Origin: Williamsia faeni
GTDB lineage: Bacteria > Actinomycetota > Actinomycetes > Mycobacteriales > Mycobacteriaceae
DNA: 64,000 bases
Reading direction: 5' to 3'
NCBI GenBank assembly: GCA_003202005.1
Contig: QJJF01000001.1
Coordinates: 651,099-715,098, forward strand
A model generated the notes under the pieces. That model saw only the letters and a list, made by a program, of their open reading frames with translations. It did not search any database and was not told the DNA's origin. Below are positions 35,022 to 44,600 of this stretch, in pieces. Position numbers and translations under genes: made by a program. The number at the start of each line of letters is the position of its first letter. Within the stretch, counting starts at the first letter, position 1.

Positions 35022-35111
35022 CATCTGGTTAATCGCGGTGCCCATGTGCTGCGTTACACCGTCGCCGAATATTTTTGACAGGCCGTCTTTACGCCGGTCC
35101 GGCGTTGATCA

Positions 35112-36446
35112 TCAGGCCTCGATGATGGCCGTGACACCCTGTCCACCCGCGGCGCAGATCGAGATGAGGGCGCGACCGCCACCGTTCTCGCTGATCTGCT
35201 TGGCGGCCTGGGCCACGATCCGTCCACCGGTGGCGGCAAAGGGGTGGCCGGCGGCCAGCGACGAGCCGTTGACGTTCAGCTTCGAGCGGTCGATGCTGCC
35301 GAGTGCGCCGGCGAGTCCGAGCCGTTCCTTGCAGTACTCGTCGGATTCGAAGGCGGCCAGCGTCGCGAGGACCACCGACGCAAATGCCTCATGGAATTCG
35401 TAGAAGTCGAAGTCCTGCAACGTGAGTCCGTTGCGCTCGAGCAGGCGCGGGATCGCGTAGGTCGGGGCCATCAGCAGACCGTCGGGGCCGTTGATGTAGT
35501 CGACCGCAGCCGTCTCGACGTCCACGAGATGCGCCAGGACCGGCAACTTGTGCTGCGCAGCCCATTCGTCGGTGCTCAGCAGCACTGCCGACGCGCCGTC
35601 GGTCAGCGGTGTGGAGTTGCCGGCTGTCATCGTGGCGTCGCCCAGCGAGACCCCGAACACCGGCTTGAGTGTCGCCAGCTTCTCCACGGTGCTGCCCGGT
35701 CGAAGATTCTGATCGCGGGTCAGGCCCTGGAACGGCGTGATCAGGTCGTCGAAGAACCCGCGGTCGTAGGCAGCGGCCATCTTCTGGTGACTCGCGGCCG
35801 CGAGCTCGTCCTGGTCTTCGCGCTTGATGCCGAATTCCTTGGCCGTGATGGCCGCGTGGTCACCCATCGACATACCGGTCCGGGGTTCTCCGTTACGCGG
35901 GATCTCGATACCCAGCGAGGTGGGGAGTTTGGCGATCGCTTTCAGGCGATCAGCCGTGCTGCGGGCCCGGTTCACGGCCAGCATCGCCTGGCGCATGCCC
36001 TCGGAGACACCGATCGGTGCGTCCGACGTGGTGTCGACGCCGCCACCGATTCCCGCGTCGAACTTGCCGGTGGCGATACCGTCGGCCACCGCGGAGATCG
36101 CCTGCAATCCGGTGCCGCAGGCCTGCTGCAGGTCGAATGCCGGCGTATACGGCGACAGCGGCGATCCCAGAACCGACTCGCGGATCAGGTTGAAGTCGCG
36201 GGAGTGCTTGAGCACGGCACCACCGGCGACCATTCCCAGGCGTTGCCCCTGGAGATTGAAACGGCTGACGAGGCCGTTGAGGGTCGCCGTGAACATGTCC
36301 TGATTGCTCGCCTTGGCGTAGGCGCCGTCCTGACGGGCAAACGGGATCCGATTGCCGCCGATGATTGCCACCGGTCGCACGCTGCGGGTCTTCCGCTCCC
36401 CGGTGTTCGTTTCCGCGCTGTTTGATGCCCCGCTGTTTGTTACCAC
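35112..36446 (-). CDS. fadA2: Acetyl-CoA acetyltransferase (thiolase), FadA2-like
   Basis: This 444-residue thiolase would cleave 3-ketoacyl-CoA in beta-oxidation or condense acetyl-CoA units. The catalytic Cys is in DLQQACGTGLQA; the His residues are in FYEFHEAFA and SLAAGHPFAATGG; the second Cys is in CAAGGQG. The gene is divergent from fabG4-htdX, exactly as in M. tuberculosis Rv0243 against Rv0242c/Rv0241c. The GTG at 36446 follows GGGAG by seven bases; upstream residues up to 36557 look spurious. A TetR-type palindrome lies 41 bases upstream (36487-36502). A hairpin lies past its stop. Confidence 0.92.
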   Translation of the reverse strand: MVTNSGASNSAETNTGERKTRSVRPVAIIGGNRIPFARQDGAYAKASNQDMFTATLNGLVSRFNLQGQRLGMVAGGAVLKHSRDFNLIRESVLGSPLSPYTPAFDLQQACGTGLQAISAVADGIATGKFDAGIGGGVDTTSDAPIGVSEGMRQAMLAVNRARSTADRLKAIAKLPTSLGIEIPRNGEPRTGMSMGDHAAITAKEFGIKREDQDELAAASHQKMAAAYDRGFFDDLITPFQGLTRDQNLRPGSTVEKLATLKPVFGVSLGDATMTAGNSTPLTDGASAVLLSTDEWAAQHKLPVLAHLVDVETAAVDYINGPDGLLMAPTYAIPRLLERNGLTLQDFDFYEFHEAFASVVLATLAAFESDEYCKERLGLAGALGSIDRSKLNVNGSSLAAGHPFAATGGRIVAQAAKQISENGGGRALISICAAGGQGVTAIIEA

Positions 36447-36486
36447 TTCAGATCTCCCAAATTGTGGATGACTCTTATGGCGTATT

Positions 36487-36502
36487 CTTACTCCCGAGTA
36501 AG
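36487..36502. promoter_or_regulatory. Palindromic operator between fadA2 and fabG4 (site B)
   Basis: CTTACT-CCCG-AGTAAG is a perfect inverted repeat with 6-bp arms. It lies 41 bases before fadA2 and 84 bases before fabG4, so it could control both directions. It shares TTACT-N2-CG-AGTAA with site A upstream of fadE5. Confidence 0.75.
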
Positions 36503-36585
36503 TTAGTTGTCGACTCCGCCCCTGGGGGAATGCCCGATCGGGTGGCGCACGCAACACGTCTGCCGTCTACAACCAAGGAGTGCAC

Positions 36586-37956
36586 GTGCCTTCCAATGGA
36601 ACCACCGACCTGTATTCGACGTTTGTGAACTCCGGCCCGGGATCCTTCCTCGCCGGCAAGGTCGGTCTGCCACAGCCGCCTCACCTGCGTCGATACCGCG
36701 CCGGCGAACCCGCCCTCACCGGCCCGGTGCTGCTCGGCGGCAACGGCCGGCTGATCGAACCGCTGCGTGAGATCCTCGGCGACCCGGACAGCGGTTACGA
36801 GCTCATCCTCAACAACACCTCCGGTCGTGGCGCCGACAAGCTCGGGGCCGTGGTCCTCGACGCCACCGGGATCACCCAGTCGTCCGAGCTGTCGCTGCTC
36901 TTCGAGTTCTTCGGTCCGACCATCCGCGCGACCGCCCCTTGTGCCCGGTTCGTGGTCATCGGCACCACACCCGAACTGGCCAAGACACCCGGTGAGCAGA
37001 TCGCCCAGCGGGCACTGGAAGGTTTCACCCGCTCGCTCGGCAAGGAACTGCGCAAAGGTGCCACCGCACAGCTCGTCTACGTGTCCCCCGACGCCAAGAC
37101 CGGACTGTCCGGCCTCGAGTCGACACTGCGGTTCCTGCTCTCGGCCAAGTCCGCATTCGTCGACGCCCAGGTCATCCGGGTCGATGAGAAGGACGCCGTC
37201 GCCCCGGCCAGTTGGGACAAGCCCCTGCAGGGCAAGGTCGCACTGGTGACCGGCGCTGCCCGCGGTATCGGCGCCACCATCGCCGAGGTCCTCGCCCGCG
37301 ACGGAGCCCACGTCATCGCCGCCGACATCCCGGCCGCCGGTGATGCACTCTCGGCGACCGCCAACAAGGTCGGCGGTACCTCGCTGCCGCTCGATGTCAC
37401 CGCCGACGATGCCGGCAAGAAGATCGCCGAGCACGTGCTGGCCCGCCATGGCGGCCTAGACATCATCGTCAACAACGCCGGTATCACCCGCGACAAATTG
37501 CTGGCCAACATGGACGACGCCCGCTGGGGTTCTGTCATCGGTGTGAATCTCATTGCGCCGCAGAAGCTTGTCGATGACCTGCTCGAGGCCGGCGCCTTGC
37601 GTGAGGGCGGCTCGGTCATCGACGTCTCGTCGATCGCCGGTATCGCGGGCAACCGCGGCCAGACCAACTACGGCACCTCCAAGGCCGGGGTCATCGGCCT
37701 GGTGAACGCGTACGCGCCGATCCTCGCCGAGAAGAAGGTCACCATCAACGCCGTCGCCCCCGGTTTCATCGAGACCGCCATGACCGCCGCGATCCCGCTG
37801 GCCACCCGCGAGGTGGGCCGCCGGATCAGCTCGCTGCAGCAGGGTGGTCAGACCGTCGACGTCGCCGAGACCGTTGCCTACTTCGCGAGCCCGGCGTCGA
37901 GCGCTGTCACCGGCAACGTCGTGCGGGTGTGCGGTCAGAGCATGCTGGGGGCCTGA
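36586..37956 (+). CDS. fabG4: 3-oxoacyl-ACP/CoA reductase, high-molecular-weight FabG4 type
   Basis: This 456-residue two-domain SDR has an N-terminal flavodoxin-like domain of about 200 residues that lacks an active site ([17 protein letters not shown] start) and a C-terminal ketoreductase with NADH-binding [34 protein letters not shown] and the catalytic Ser/Tyr/Lys in SSIAGIAG and NYGTSKAG. Length and sequence match mycobacterial FabG4 (Rv0242c), which reduces 3-oxoacyl-CoA with NADH. The GTG at 36586 follows AAGGAG by five bases. One base separates its stop from htdX, and the pair acts on successive steps, reduction and dehydration. Confidence 0.94.
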   Translation: MPSNGTTDLYSTFVNSGPGSFLAGKVGLPQPPHLRRYRAGEPALTGPVLLGGNGRLIEPLREILGDPDSGYELILNNTSGRGADKLGAVVLDATGITQSSELSLLFEFFGPTIRATAPCARFVVIGTTPELAKTPGEQIAQRALEGFTRSLGKELRKGATAQLVYVSPDAKTGLSGLESTLRFLLSAKSAFVDAQVIRVDEKDAVAPASWDKPLQGKVALVTGAARGIGATIAEVLARDGAHVIAADIPAAGDALSATANKVGGTSLPLDVTADDAGKKIAEHVLARHGGLDIIVNNAGITRDKLLANMDDARWGSVIGVNLIAPQKLVDDLLEAGALREGGSVIDVSSIAGIAGNRGQTNYGTSKAGVIGLVNAYAPILAEKKVTINAVAPGFIETAMTAAIPLATREVGRRISSLQQGGQTVDVAETVAYFASPASSAVTGNVVRVCGQSMLGA

Positions 37957-37957
37957 T

Positions 37958-38833
37958 ATGCCGAACACAGTGACCCTCAACGACTTTCCGGGCACCGCCG
38001 ACATCTATCGACGGGCAGTGACCGCGATGTTGCCGGTTGTCGGCAAGTCGGGCCGGGTACCGGCCGATGCGGTTCTGCCCGACACGACGTTGCGCCTGCC
38101 GGACGTCAAGGTCGACCTCGACCAGTTGCGCGACTACTGCGCCAGCACCGGACAACAGTACGGCGACACCCTGCCACTGACCTTCCCGTTCGTGTTGCAG
38201 TTCCCGCTGGTGATGAAACTGCTTGTGGCCAAGGATTTCCCGTTGTCCGCGATCGGTTCGGTGCACATGGAGAACAACATCGAGCGGTTCCGCCCGATCA
38301 GCGTCCGTGAGCCCCTGACCATCGAGACCCACGCCGAGAATCTGCGTGAGCATCGCAAAGGCATGCTCGTCGACGTCATCTCGGAGTTCTCGGTGGGCAA
38401 CGAACTGGTCACCCGTCAGACCGCGACGTTCCTGAGCCAGCAGCGCACCAGCCTGTCGGATGAGCCTCGTCCACCGGCCCCGCTCGACCACCGGCCGCCG
38501 CCACCGGACGCCACCCTGGTGGCCAACCTGGGGTTGATCCGCAAATACGCCGCGGCCAGCGGAGACCGGAATCCGATCCACACCGGCAACCTGAGCGCCA
38601 AGGCCTTCGGATTCCCGCGGGCCATCGCGCACGGCATGTGGACGGCCGCGCGGGTGGTGGCGAACGCCGAGAGCCAAGTCGGGGACAAGGTGACCTACAA
38701 CGTGAAATTCGGAAAGCCGCTGATCCTGCCGGCGAAGGTGAACGTCTACACCAAGCGCGTAGCCGACGGCTTCGACATCTCCGTCCTGAACCCCAAAAAG
38801 GGCTACCCGCACCTGACGGCGACCCTGCGCTAA
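37958..38833 (+). CDS. htdX: 3-hydroxyacyl-thioester dehydratase, HtdX-like
   Basis: This 291-residue double-hotdog MaoC-type dehydratase would convert (R)-3-hydroxyacyl-CoA or ACP to the trans-2-enoyl form, or the reverse. The hydratase-2 motif is intact: YAAASGDRNPIHTG, then AFGFPRAIAHGMW, with Asp and His as the catalytic pair (about residues 200-232). The N-terminal hotdog lacks these residues and serves substrate binding. It matches mycobacterial Rv0241c in place and length. It starts one base after the fabG4 stop, so translation is coupled. A hairpin follows before the convergent tetR. Confidence 0.92.
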   Translation: MPNTVTLNDFPGTADIYRRAVTAMLPVVGKSGRVPADAVLPDTTLRLPDVKVDLDQLRDYCASTGQQYGDTLPLTFPFVLQFPLVMKLLVAKDFPLSAIGSVHMENNIERFRPISVREPLTIETHAENLREHRKGMLVDVISEFSVGNELVTRQTATFLSQQRTSLSDEPRPPAPLDHRPPPPDATLVANLGLIRKYAAASGDRNPIHTGNLSAKAFGFPRAIAHGMWTAARVVANAESQVGDKVTYNVKFGKPLILPAKVNVYTKRVADGFDISVLNPKKGYPHLTATLR

Positions 38834-38853
38834 CCGCCCCCAAACCCCGATGA

Positions 38854-38904
38854 TGTGGCCTTTTGACGAACAAAAGCCCAGGTGGGTACCGCCAAAAGGG
38901 CACA
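38854..38904. terminator. Hairpin between htdX and tetR
   Basis: The arms TGTGGCCTTTTG and CAAAAGGGCACA pair at 11 of 12 positions around a 27-base centre. It lies between the convergent stops of htdX (38833) and tetR (38913). The arm TTTTG provides a short T-run in each direction. Confidence 0.5.
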
Positions 38905-38912
38905 TTCTCGGG

Positions 38913-39509
38913 TTAGGGGCGGTCTCCGGCGAGGCCGCGCCAGCCCATGGAGACCATGAGGTCGGCGGCGGAGTCGAGGTCGATGTCGCCTTCGGCAATC
39001 CGGTCGGCCACGGCTTCACCCGCACCGACGAGCGCGACTGCCATCAGCTCGAAATCGGTGTCGCTGGGATGCGGAACGGTTGTGCCGCGACGCAGCAGGT
39101 CGGCGACCATCTCGATCAGCCGGGCCCGGCTGGCGTCGACCAGGCCGACGAACTTGGCCTGTCCGGTGGCGAGGCGATAGAGCACCCGCCACGACTCCCG
39201 GTTGTTGTGGACGTAGTAGAGGAAGTCGTAGATGACCGTTCGGGCCTGATCGCGCTGCTTGAGGTTGGGGTCGAATCCGGCGCTCATGGCCTCGATGAAC
39301 CGGCCACCCTCACGGTTGATGCAGGCGCCGAAGAGTTCGTCCTTCGAGCCGTAGTAGAGGTAGAGCATCGGTTTGCTGATACTCGCCTCGGCGGCGATCG
39401 CGTCCATCGAGGTCTCGCGAAAACCGTTCGCGGCGAACACATGTACCGCGGCATCGAGCATCTGCTGCTCGCGGACGGCGCGCGGCAGACGCTTCGTTCC
39501 TCCGGCCAC
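38913..39509 (-). CDS. TetR-family regulator
   Basis: This 198-residue regulator has its HTH at residues about 15-60 (MDAIAAEASISKPMLYLYYG) and a helical ligand domain after that. N-terminus MAGGTKRLPRAVREQQMLDAA and position between lpqI and htdX match M. tuberculosis Rv0238. A palindrome, TTACC-AGCC-GGTAA, lies 41 bases before its start, and close relatives of that palindrome precede fadE5 and lie between fadA2 and fabG4. The protein therefore probably represses itself and these fatty-acid genes, releasing them when an acyl-CoA or fatty acid binds. The ligand is inferred only. Confidence 0.88.
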   Translation of the reverse strand: MAGGTKRLPRAVREQQMLDAAVHVFAANGFRETSMDAIAAEASISKPMLYLYYGSKDELFGACINREGGRFIEAMSAGFDPNLKQRDQARTVIYDFLYYVHNNRESWRVLYRLATGQAKFVGLVDASRARLIEMVADLLRRGTTVPHPSDTDFELMAVALVGAGEAVADRIAEGDIDLDSAADLMVSMGWRGLAGDRP

Positions 39510-39549
39510 GACACCAACTTCCCTCGGTAAACTTCAGATCGCGGTCATA

Positions 39550-39563
39550 TTACCAGCCGGTAA
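39550..39563 (-). promoter_or_regulatory. Palindromic operator upstream of tetR (site C)
   Basis: TTACC-AGCC-GGTAA is a perfect inverted repeat with 5-bp arms, 41 bases before the tetR start codon. It matches sites A and B (TTACT-N4-AGTAA) apart from a compensating change in the inner pair. Autoregulation is likely. Confidence 0.7.
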
Positions 39564-39593
39564 GTTCTGGCGGACCCACCGTCCGAACCCGCT

Positions 39594-40793
39594 TCAGCAG
39601 TCGAGGACATTCTTGGCGCGCAGCACCCGAACCACCGAGGCATCGACCTGGTCGGCCGGCAGCTCACCATTCTGTACCGCAGCAGTCAGCGTATCCAGGA
39701 CCGCGGGAACGTCGTTCGTCGAGAGCCACAGCGCGATATCGGCACCGGCGGACAACGCCATCGTGGCCGCCTTCTCGATGCCGTACCGCGCCGAGATCGC
39801 CGCCATCCCCGACAGGTCATCGGTGAAGATCGGACCGTCGAACGGCGGGGCGCCGTAGCCGGTGCCGCCGCGCAGCAACGACATCGCTGCCGGGCTGATG
39901 CTGGCCGGGGTGTCCGGCTCGGTCAGCCCCGGGACGATGAGGTGACCGACCATGACACCGACGCCGGGCCCGACCAATGTGCGGTAGGGCACCAGGTCGT
40001 TGGTCTGCAACTCCGACAGCGGCGGCGTCGCGACATTGCCGGTGTGGGAATCGCCCGAGCCGTGGCCGTGGCCGGGGAAGTGCTTGAACACCGGCATGAT
40101 GCCCGCATCGGTCAATCCCTGGGCGTACGCCTCGGCGTAGATGGCCACCGTCTCCGGATCGTCGCTGAACGAGCGGTCGCCGATGACGTCGTCGGCCGGC
40201 TCGTCGCTGACATCGGCCACCGGTGCGAAGTCGACCGTGACACCGAGTTCCTTCATCTGCAGTCCCTGCGACTTCGCGAGCGCGCGCACCTCCTCGGGGC
40301 TCTGCGACTCCGCCAGCTCCCGGGCCGAGGGGCTGTCGATACCGAGCGGCGACAACCGCGACACCCGGCCACCCTCCTGGTCCACGGTGACCATCACGGG
40401 AGTCTTCGCCGCGGACTGCACCGACTTCACACCACCGTCGGAGAGGATCGACAGGTCGGTCCAGCTGCCGACGAAGATCCCGCCGATCTGCTCGGTTTGG
40501 ACCACATCGAGCGCATCGGCCGTACCGGTCACCCCGACCACCAAGAGCTGGGCAAGCTTGCGCCGCAACGACATCGCCTCGAGCTCGGTGGCCCCACAGG
40601 ACGTCGGGGTCACCATCGGTGTCCCCGACGGCTCCGCGGACGTCGCCGTCGACGCGGGCGACGACGCCCCGGAATCCGGCGCGCTCAAGAGCACCTCGGG
40701 CTCGTCGCCAGACCCGCTGCAGGCGGCCACCACCGACGCGATCGTGATCGTCAAGGCGGCCAGGGCACGGCGAGACCGGTGTTTGGCAAACAT
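39594..40793 (-). CDS. lpqI: Lipoprotein beta-N-acetylglucosaminidase (NagZ/LpqI-like, GH3)
   Basis: This 399-residue GH3 enzyme would remove N-acetylglucosamine from peptidoglycan fragments for recycling. The ATG at 40793 gives a signal peptide (MFAKHRSRRALAALTI) with lipobox VVAAC near residue 25, so it is a surface lipoprotein. A Ser/Thr/Pro-rich linker follows to about residue 65. The GH3 catalytic loop reads KHFPGHGHGSGDSHTG, with the NagZ His-Asp dyad. TVDQEGGRVSRL is the family substrate loop. Its order after tetR matches mycobacterial Rv0237. It is divergent from the universal stress protein, with 87 bases between. Confidence 0.92.
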   Translation of the reverse strand: MFAKHRSRRALAALTITIASVVAACSGSGDEPEVLLSAPDSGASSPASTATSAEPSGTPMVTPTSCGATELEAMSLRRKLAQLLVVGVTGTADALDVVQTEQIGGIFVGSWTDLSILSDGGVKSVQSAAKTPVMVTVDQEGGRVSRLSPLGIDSPSARELAESQSPEEVRALAKSQGLQMKELGVTVDFAPVADVSDEPADDVIGDRSFSDDPETVAIYAEAYAQGLTDAGIMPVFKHFPGHGHGSGDSHTGNVATPPLSELQTNDLVPYRTLVGPGVGVMVGHLIVPGLTEPDTPASISPAAMSLLRGGTGYGAPPFDGPIFTDDLSGMAAISARYGIEKAATMALSAGADIALWLSTNDVPAVLDTLTAAVQNGELPADQVDASVVRVLRAKNVLDC

Positions 40794-40880
40794 GAAACGA
40801 GTCTTGCACGGCGTCTGGATGTGATGTCCATTACATTCGACGGGTATCCTCGACAGCGAGGACCTGCACAGGAGGCAACC

Positions 40881-41456
40881 ATGTCCGGTCAGCACACGAT
40901 CGGTAAGCCGGGGGACACCCGACAAGACACCATCATGATCGCCTACGACGGCAGCGAGAACGCCGACCGGGCGATCGACTACGCCGGGAGATTCCTGAAG
41001 TCCCACAAAGCGTTTGTGGTGACCGCCTGGGAGACCGGGGTCCACCAGAGCGCGCGACTCTCGGCCCTGTCGGGCGGGATGCAGCCCGTCCTGCACTCAG
41101 TGGTCGATGAGGGCATCGACGACGCCCTTCACGACGAGGCCCGCGACCGCAACACCCAGGGGGTCCAGCGCGCGATCGCCGCCGGGCTCGCTGCCGAAGG
41201 CCGACTCGCGGAGGTCGACTCGACCGTCTGGGCAGCACTCGTCGATGCTGCCGACACCTTGGAAGTCGACATCCTGGTCACCGCCACCAGCGGCTCGTCC
41301 GGACTGCGGGCACTTCTGCACAGCAGTGTGTCCGAGCATGTCCTCAAGCACTGCCACCGTCCGGTGCTCGTGGTCCCGGCCGGATGCGCACGTAAGAATG
41401 AAGATGCACGCGCCATGCGTAAGTCGAAGGCCCGGATGGTAACTTCGCACCCATGA
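40881..41456 (+). CDS. Universal stress protein
   Basis: This 191-residue USP has a single UspA domain. It begins with TIMIAYDGSENADRAIDYA (about residues 17-35) and ends with DILVTATSGSSGLRALLHSS and RPVLVVP. The ATP-binding pattern G-2X-G is present (GSSG), but the distal G of the G-9X-G(S/T) motif appears to be Ser, so ATP binding is uncertain. About 30 basic residues follow the domain. CAGGAGG precedes the ATG by six bases. The stop overlaps the start of the DUF2613 gene by four bases (ATGA), coupling the two. It is not adjacent to lpqI in M. tuberculosis, as far as I recall. Confidence 0.88.
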   Translation: MSGQHTIGKPGDTRQDTIMIAYDGSENADRAIDYAGRFLKSHKAFVVTAWETGVHQSARLSALSGGMQPVLHSVVDEGIDDALHDEARDRNTQGVQRAIAAGLAAEGRLAEVDSTVWAALVDAADTLEVDILVTATSGSSGLRALLHSSVSEHVLKHCHRPVLVVPAGCARKNEDARAMRKSKARMVTSHP

Positions 41457-41653
41457 CCAACAACCGCCTGATTGCGGGCGCAGTCGCCGGAGTCCTGGGC
41501 GTTGTATTTGCCATTGCTGCCGTCTTCCTCGGTGGCGTGCTCGCGTCCGAAGACTCGCCGGCCACGAATGTGAACAGCTTCAATGCAGACGACGGTTTCG
41601 TCCAGGGGACTGTCGATTACGGCACCCGCGACAACGCCGGGGTCACAAACTGA
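41453..41653 (+). CDS. DUF2613 small membrane or secreted protein
   Basis: This 66-residue protein has one hydrophobic helix at about residues 6-31 (LIAGAVAGVLGVVFAIAAVF) and a short polar outside tail ending DNAGVTN. In M. tuberculosis the small protein Rv0236A, a DUF2613 member, sits directly before aftD, as here. The function is unknown; a role as a small partner of AftD is possible given the tight linkage. It overlaps the universal stress gene at its start. Its TGA stop overlaps a CTG that may start aftD. Confidence 0.82.
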   Translation: MTNNRLIAGAVAGVLGVVFAIAAVFLGGVLASEDSPATNVNSFNADDGFVQGTVDYGTRDNAGVTN

Positions 41654-44600
41654 CCAAAAGAGGTCTGCTGTATGCAGCTCTCGTGGCGCTGTTCGCGTCG
41701 TTCCTCCAGTCTCCCGGCCTGATATCGGCTGACACCAAGCTCGACCTGACCGGGGATCCGATCGGATTCCTCGGCCGGGCGGCACATCTGTGGTCGTCCG
41801 TCGCACCGCTCGGGCAGGTGCAGAACCAGGCCTACGGATACTTCTTTCCCCACGGCGCATTCTTCGCGCTCGGCGATCTGTTGTCGCTGCCGGCGTGGAT
41901 CACCCAGCGACTCTGGTGGGCACTGCTGCTGTGGGTCGGGTTCGTGGGGTTCGTGCGGCTCGCCGATGCCCTCGGGGTCGGCTCGCGGTGGTCCCGGATC
42001 TTCGCCGCGCTGGTCTTCGTCGCCAGCCCCCGGGTCCTGACAACCATCGGCTCGATCTCGTCCGAGACACTGCCGGTGATGTTGGCGCCGTGGGTCCTGG
42101 CCCCGGTGGTGATGGCCCTGGGTCACGTGGCTGCGACCAAAACCCCACGCCGCCTGGCATTTGAATCCGCCTGCGCGCTCGCCCTGATGGGTGCGGTCAA
42201 CGCGGTGGCAACCGTGGCCGCGGCATCGGTGGCCATCATCTGGTGGCTGATGCACACACCGCTGCGGGGGCATGCCGCCCGCTGGTGGCGGTTCGGGGTG
42301 TGGTGGCTGCTCGGTGCCGTGATGGCCTGCCTCTGGTGGATCGTCCCGCTGCTCATCCTGTCTCAGGTCAGCCCCCCGTTCCTTGACTTCATCGAATCCT
42401 CGCGCGTGACAACGGAATGGGTGTCACTGACCGAGGTCCTGCGCGGCACGAGCTCGTGGACGCCTTTCGTCTCCCCGGAACGGGTGGCCGGCGCCGGGCT
42501 CGTCACCCAGCCCGCCGCGGTCGTGGCCACGGGCATCCTGGCCGCCGCCGGCCTGACCGGACTCGCGATGCGGGCGATGCCCGCACGCGGGCGCCTGACC
42601 ATCATCCTGATCATCGGCCTGCTCCTCATCTGCCTCGGCTACCCCGGACAGCTGGGATCCCCCATCGGCGAATCGGTTCGGGTCTTCCTCGACGGCGCCG
42701 GTGCGCCACTGCGCAACGTCCACAAATGGGAACCGCTGATCCGGATCCCGCTCACGCTCGGTATCGCGCACCTGTTGGCCCGCGTCCCGACCCCGGACAT
42801 CGCCGGATGGCGTGGCACGCGAGGGGCATTCGCGCACCCCGAGCGATCGAAGCCGGTCGCCGCTGCTGTGGTGGTGCTGGTGGCACTACTCGCTGCCGGC
42901 TCGATGGTCTGGACCAGGTCAATGGCAGCACCGGGCAGCTATAGCGCCATCCCTTCGTATTGGAGCGACACCGCGAAGTGGCTCGAGGACAACGGCGCGG
43001 ACGAAAACCGTCGCGCACTGGTGGTTCCGGGGTCACCCTTTGCCAACCAGACCTGGGGGCTGACCCGCGATGAGCCACTACAGGTACTCGCCGACGAGCC
43101 CTGGGCCGTCCGCGACGCCATCCCCCTGACCCCGCCGGGTGCGATCCGGGCGATGGATTCGGTCCAACGGTCGATCTCCGAGGGCAGACCGATGGCCGGT
43201 CTGGCCGCCACCCTGGCGCAGCAGGGGATCTCCTATGTGGTGGTTCGGGCCGACCTCGATCCCTCCACCTCCAGATCGACTCGTCCGGTGTTGGCGCGCA
43301 ACGCAATTGCCGGATCTCCAGGTATGACCCTGGTCGCCGGCTTCGGGCCGGAGGTGGGGCCGCCCAGTATCGACGACGACATCGTGTCCGACAGTGGGCT
43401 GCGGCCGAAACTGCCCGCGATCTCGATCTACGAGGTCGACTCCACGGTCGGCTTCGACGGGACCCGGCCGGCAACCGTTCCGCTCGAAGAGATGCCACGC
43501 GTCTTCGGTGGACCCGAATCCCTTGCCCAGCTGCAGAACAACGCGGCCATCGCCGGTGAGCCGCCGCTGGGTCCGGTCGTCCTGCAGTCCGATGCGCAGG
43601 ATGCCGGCCTGCCCGAGGCCCCGATGGTGGTGACGGACAGCCCCACCAACCGTGAGGTCGATTTCGGGCGCGTCGACGACCACAGCTCCGGCATCCGCAC
43701 CCCCGACGATCCGCGCCTGACACAGAACGCCGTGGCCGACTATCCGGTCGACGGCCAGCCGCTGGTGCAGGGCCAATGGCTGCTCGATGAACAGCCCGAT
43801 CAGGTATCGGTCAGCACCTCCGGATCAGCTTCCGATGCAACACAATTGGGGCAGACTTCCCCCGGCAGCGCACCCGCCGCCGCGTTTGACGGAAACCCGA
43901 ACACGAGCTGGGTCAGCCGCGGCCTCGACTCCGCGGTCGGACAATGGCTGCAACTCGACTTCACAGCGCCCCGATCGCGACTCGCCCTCGACATCACCCT
44001 GGGCACCGCCCTCGGCCCCGGCGTCTCGACGTTGCTGATCACCACCGAGGCCGGCAGCACCGTCGCGTCCGGGGTCTCCCCCGGGACCGCAACCAGGGTT
44101 GTCCCACCGAGCGGGCCGACCCGGTGGATACAGATCCGCGCCATCGAAACCGAAAACCACACCGCCGGAAATCAATTCGTGATCTCCGAAGTCGAGCTGC
44201 GTGATGCCGCAGCCGACCGGGTCATCCCGGTCCGCCATCGGGTGGTGCTACCGGAACTTGTTGCCGGTCAACAGGTCTCGCAGTGGAGCCTGGGTCCGGA
44301 ACTACCCGGCCGCGCGGCCTGTGTAGCCGACGGAGACGTGACGCTCTGCTCCGATGCCCTGAGCCTGCCCACCGAAGAACCCGGGACATTCGGCCGGGTG
44401 TTGTCGGTGCCGTCCGCGGTGTCGGTCAACCCGGCGGTGACGGTGACGGCCCGACCGTCAGAAGCGTTGACCCGCTTGCTCTCCGACCCCACCGAGATCA
44501 CCGCGACGGGCGACTCGGCCATCGTCGATCCACGCGGTGCGCCGATGGCCGCTGTTGACGGAGATCCGGGGACCAGCTGGATCGCCCGCATCCCGAAGCC

